From positions 1 to 6,928 of the forward strand of contig JAHHTB010000094.1 of the NCBI GenBank assembly GCA_020024855.1: DNA of 6,928 nucleotides, in the 5' to 3' direction. The position numbers and the translations under genes were made by a program. This stretch comes from Fusobacterium sp. GTDB lineage: Bacteria; Fusobacteriota; Fusobacteriia; Fusobacteriales; Fusobacteriaceae. Numbering within the stretch: the stretch's first letter is position 1; each line of letters opens with the position of its first letter. The notes under the pieces are model-generated. The model had not been told where the DNA came from, did no database searches, and was given only the letters and a program-made list of their open reading frames with translations. Positions 6,806-6,928 of this stretch are shown in pieces.

Positions 6806-6842
6806 AGATTTTTAATCTTTCTAAAATTTTACCTATTCTGTA

Positions 6843-6871
6843 ATTATACCACGAATAAAATTAATTAAAAA
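6843..6871 (-). promoter_or_regulatory. Probable extended -10 promoter of the aminotransferase operon
   Basis: The complement has a perfect TATAAT (6843-6848) preceded by TGG (6849-6851), an extended -10 element. A 17-base spacer leads to a poor -35 hexamer, TTTTTA (6866-6871). The region upstream, to about 6900, is almost pure A and T and could act as an UP element. Transcription would start near 6836, giving a leader of about 48 bases. Confidence 0.75.
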
Positions 6872-6898
6872 GATATTTTTTATTTATAAATATTTTTA

Positions 6899-6912
6899 TT
6901 TTCTTAAGAAAA
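6899..6912. promoter_or_regulatory. 14-bp perfect palindrome upstream of the promoter, candidate operator
   Basis: TTTTCTTAAGAAAA is self-complementary over all 14 bases and centred about 60 bp upstream of the aminotransferase -10. A second, 12-bp palindrome (TATTTATAAATA, 6881-6892) lies between it and the promoter. Both are AT-rich, so chance is plausible. The first could also be the foot of a terminator for a gene beyond the window. No regulator is identified. Confidence 0.3.
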
Positions 6913-6928
6913 CTCTTTGCTTTCATTC

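Noticed and set aside
6861..6926. 21-codon ATG-initiated frame on the - strand upstream of the aminotransferase (possible leader peptide)
   Set aside because: It has no ribosome binding site in view, consists mostly of Lys/Ile/Phe/Asn codons expected from AT-rich DNA, and lies upstream of the likely transcription start.
6904..6927. Seven sense codons then TAA on the - strand at the window edge, possible tail of an upstream gene
   Set aside because: Too short to support; the sequence beyond the window is needed.

Overview
The window is strongly AT-rich with A/T-ending codons. It has crisp AGGAG-type ribosome binding sites and encodes KdsD, the isomerase that starts Kdo synthesis and so marks an LPS-bearing, diderm cell. 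Very low GC, Kdo metabolism and Firmicute-like ribosome binding sites together point to Fusobacteriota, most likely a Fusobacterium species. This is inferred from composition and gene content; no marker gene is present.

Left half (1-3499, + strand): the distal end of a surface-polysaccharide operon. It holds the last 34 codons of a probable GT4-type glycosyltransferase, a family 2 glycosyltransferase, a GT52 (sialyltransferase-like) glycosyltransferase and a Wzx-type flippase. The first three are translationally coupled by a 4-bp ATGA overlap and a 26-bp overlap, and the flippase follows after a short gap. The operon ends at a strong hairpin at 3508-3527, which is flanked by A and T tracts and so can stop transcription from both sides. 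Together the genes would build a glycan repeat unit and move it across the inner membrane for an O-antigen or capsule.

Middle (3543-3829, - strand): a 70-residue DUF1858/TIGR03980-type protein with one CxxC. It has its own near-perfect sigma70 promoter, TTGACA-N17-TATACT.

Right half (3860-6788, - strand): a three-gene operon reading aminotransferase, flavin reductase-fold protein, KdsD. The first two genes overlap by one base and kdsD follows after 32 bp. The operon is probably driven by an extended -10 promoter at 6843-6851. A 14-bp perfect palindrome lies about 50 bp upstream of the -10. KdsD converts ribulose-5-phosphate to arabinose-5-phosphate for Kdo, so both halves of the window feed the cell envelope, but they are convergent and separately transcribed. 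The roles of the aminotransferase and flavin protein in this operon are not evident from sequence.

I see no RNA gene, CRISPR array, insertion sequence or phage gene. The window looks like a junction between a variable envelope-glycan locus and conserved chromosomal genes. The points most worth checking are the GT52 enzyme, the lysine-rich tail of the flavin protein, and the small CxxC gene with its consensus promoter.
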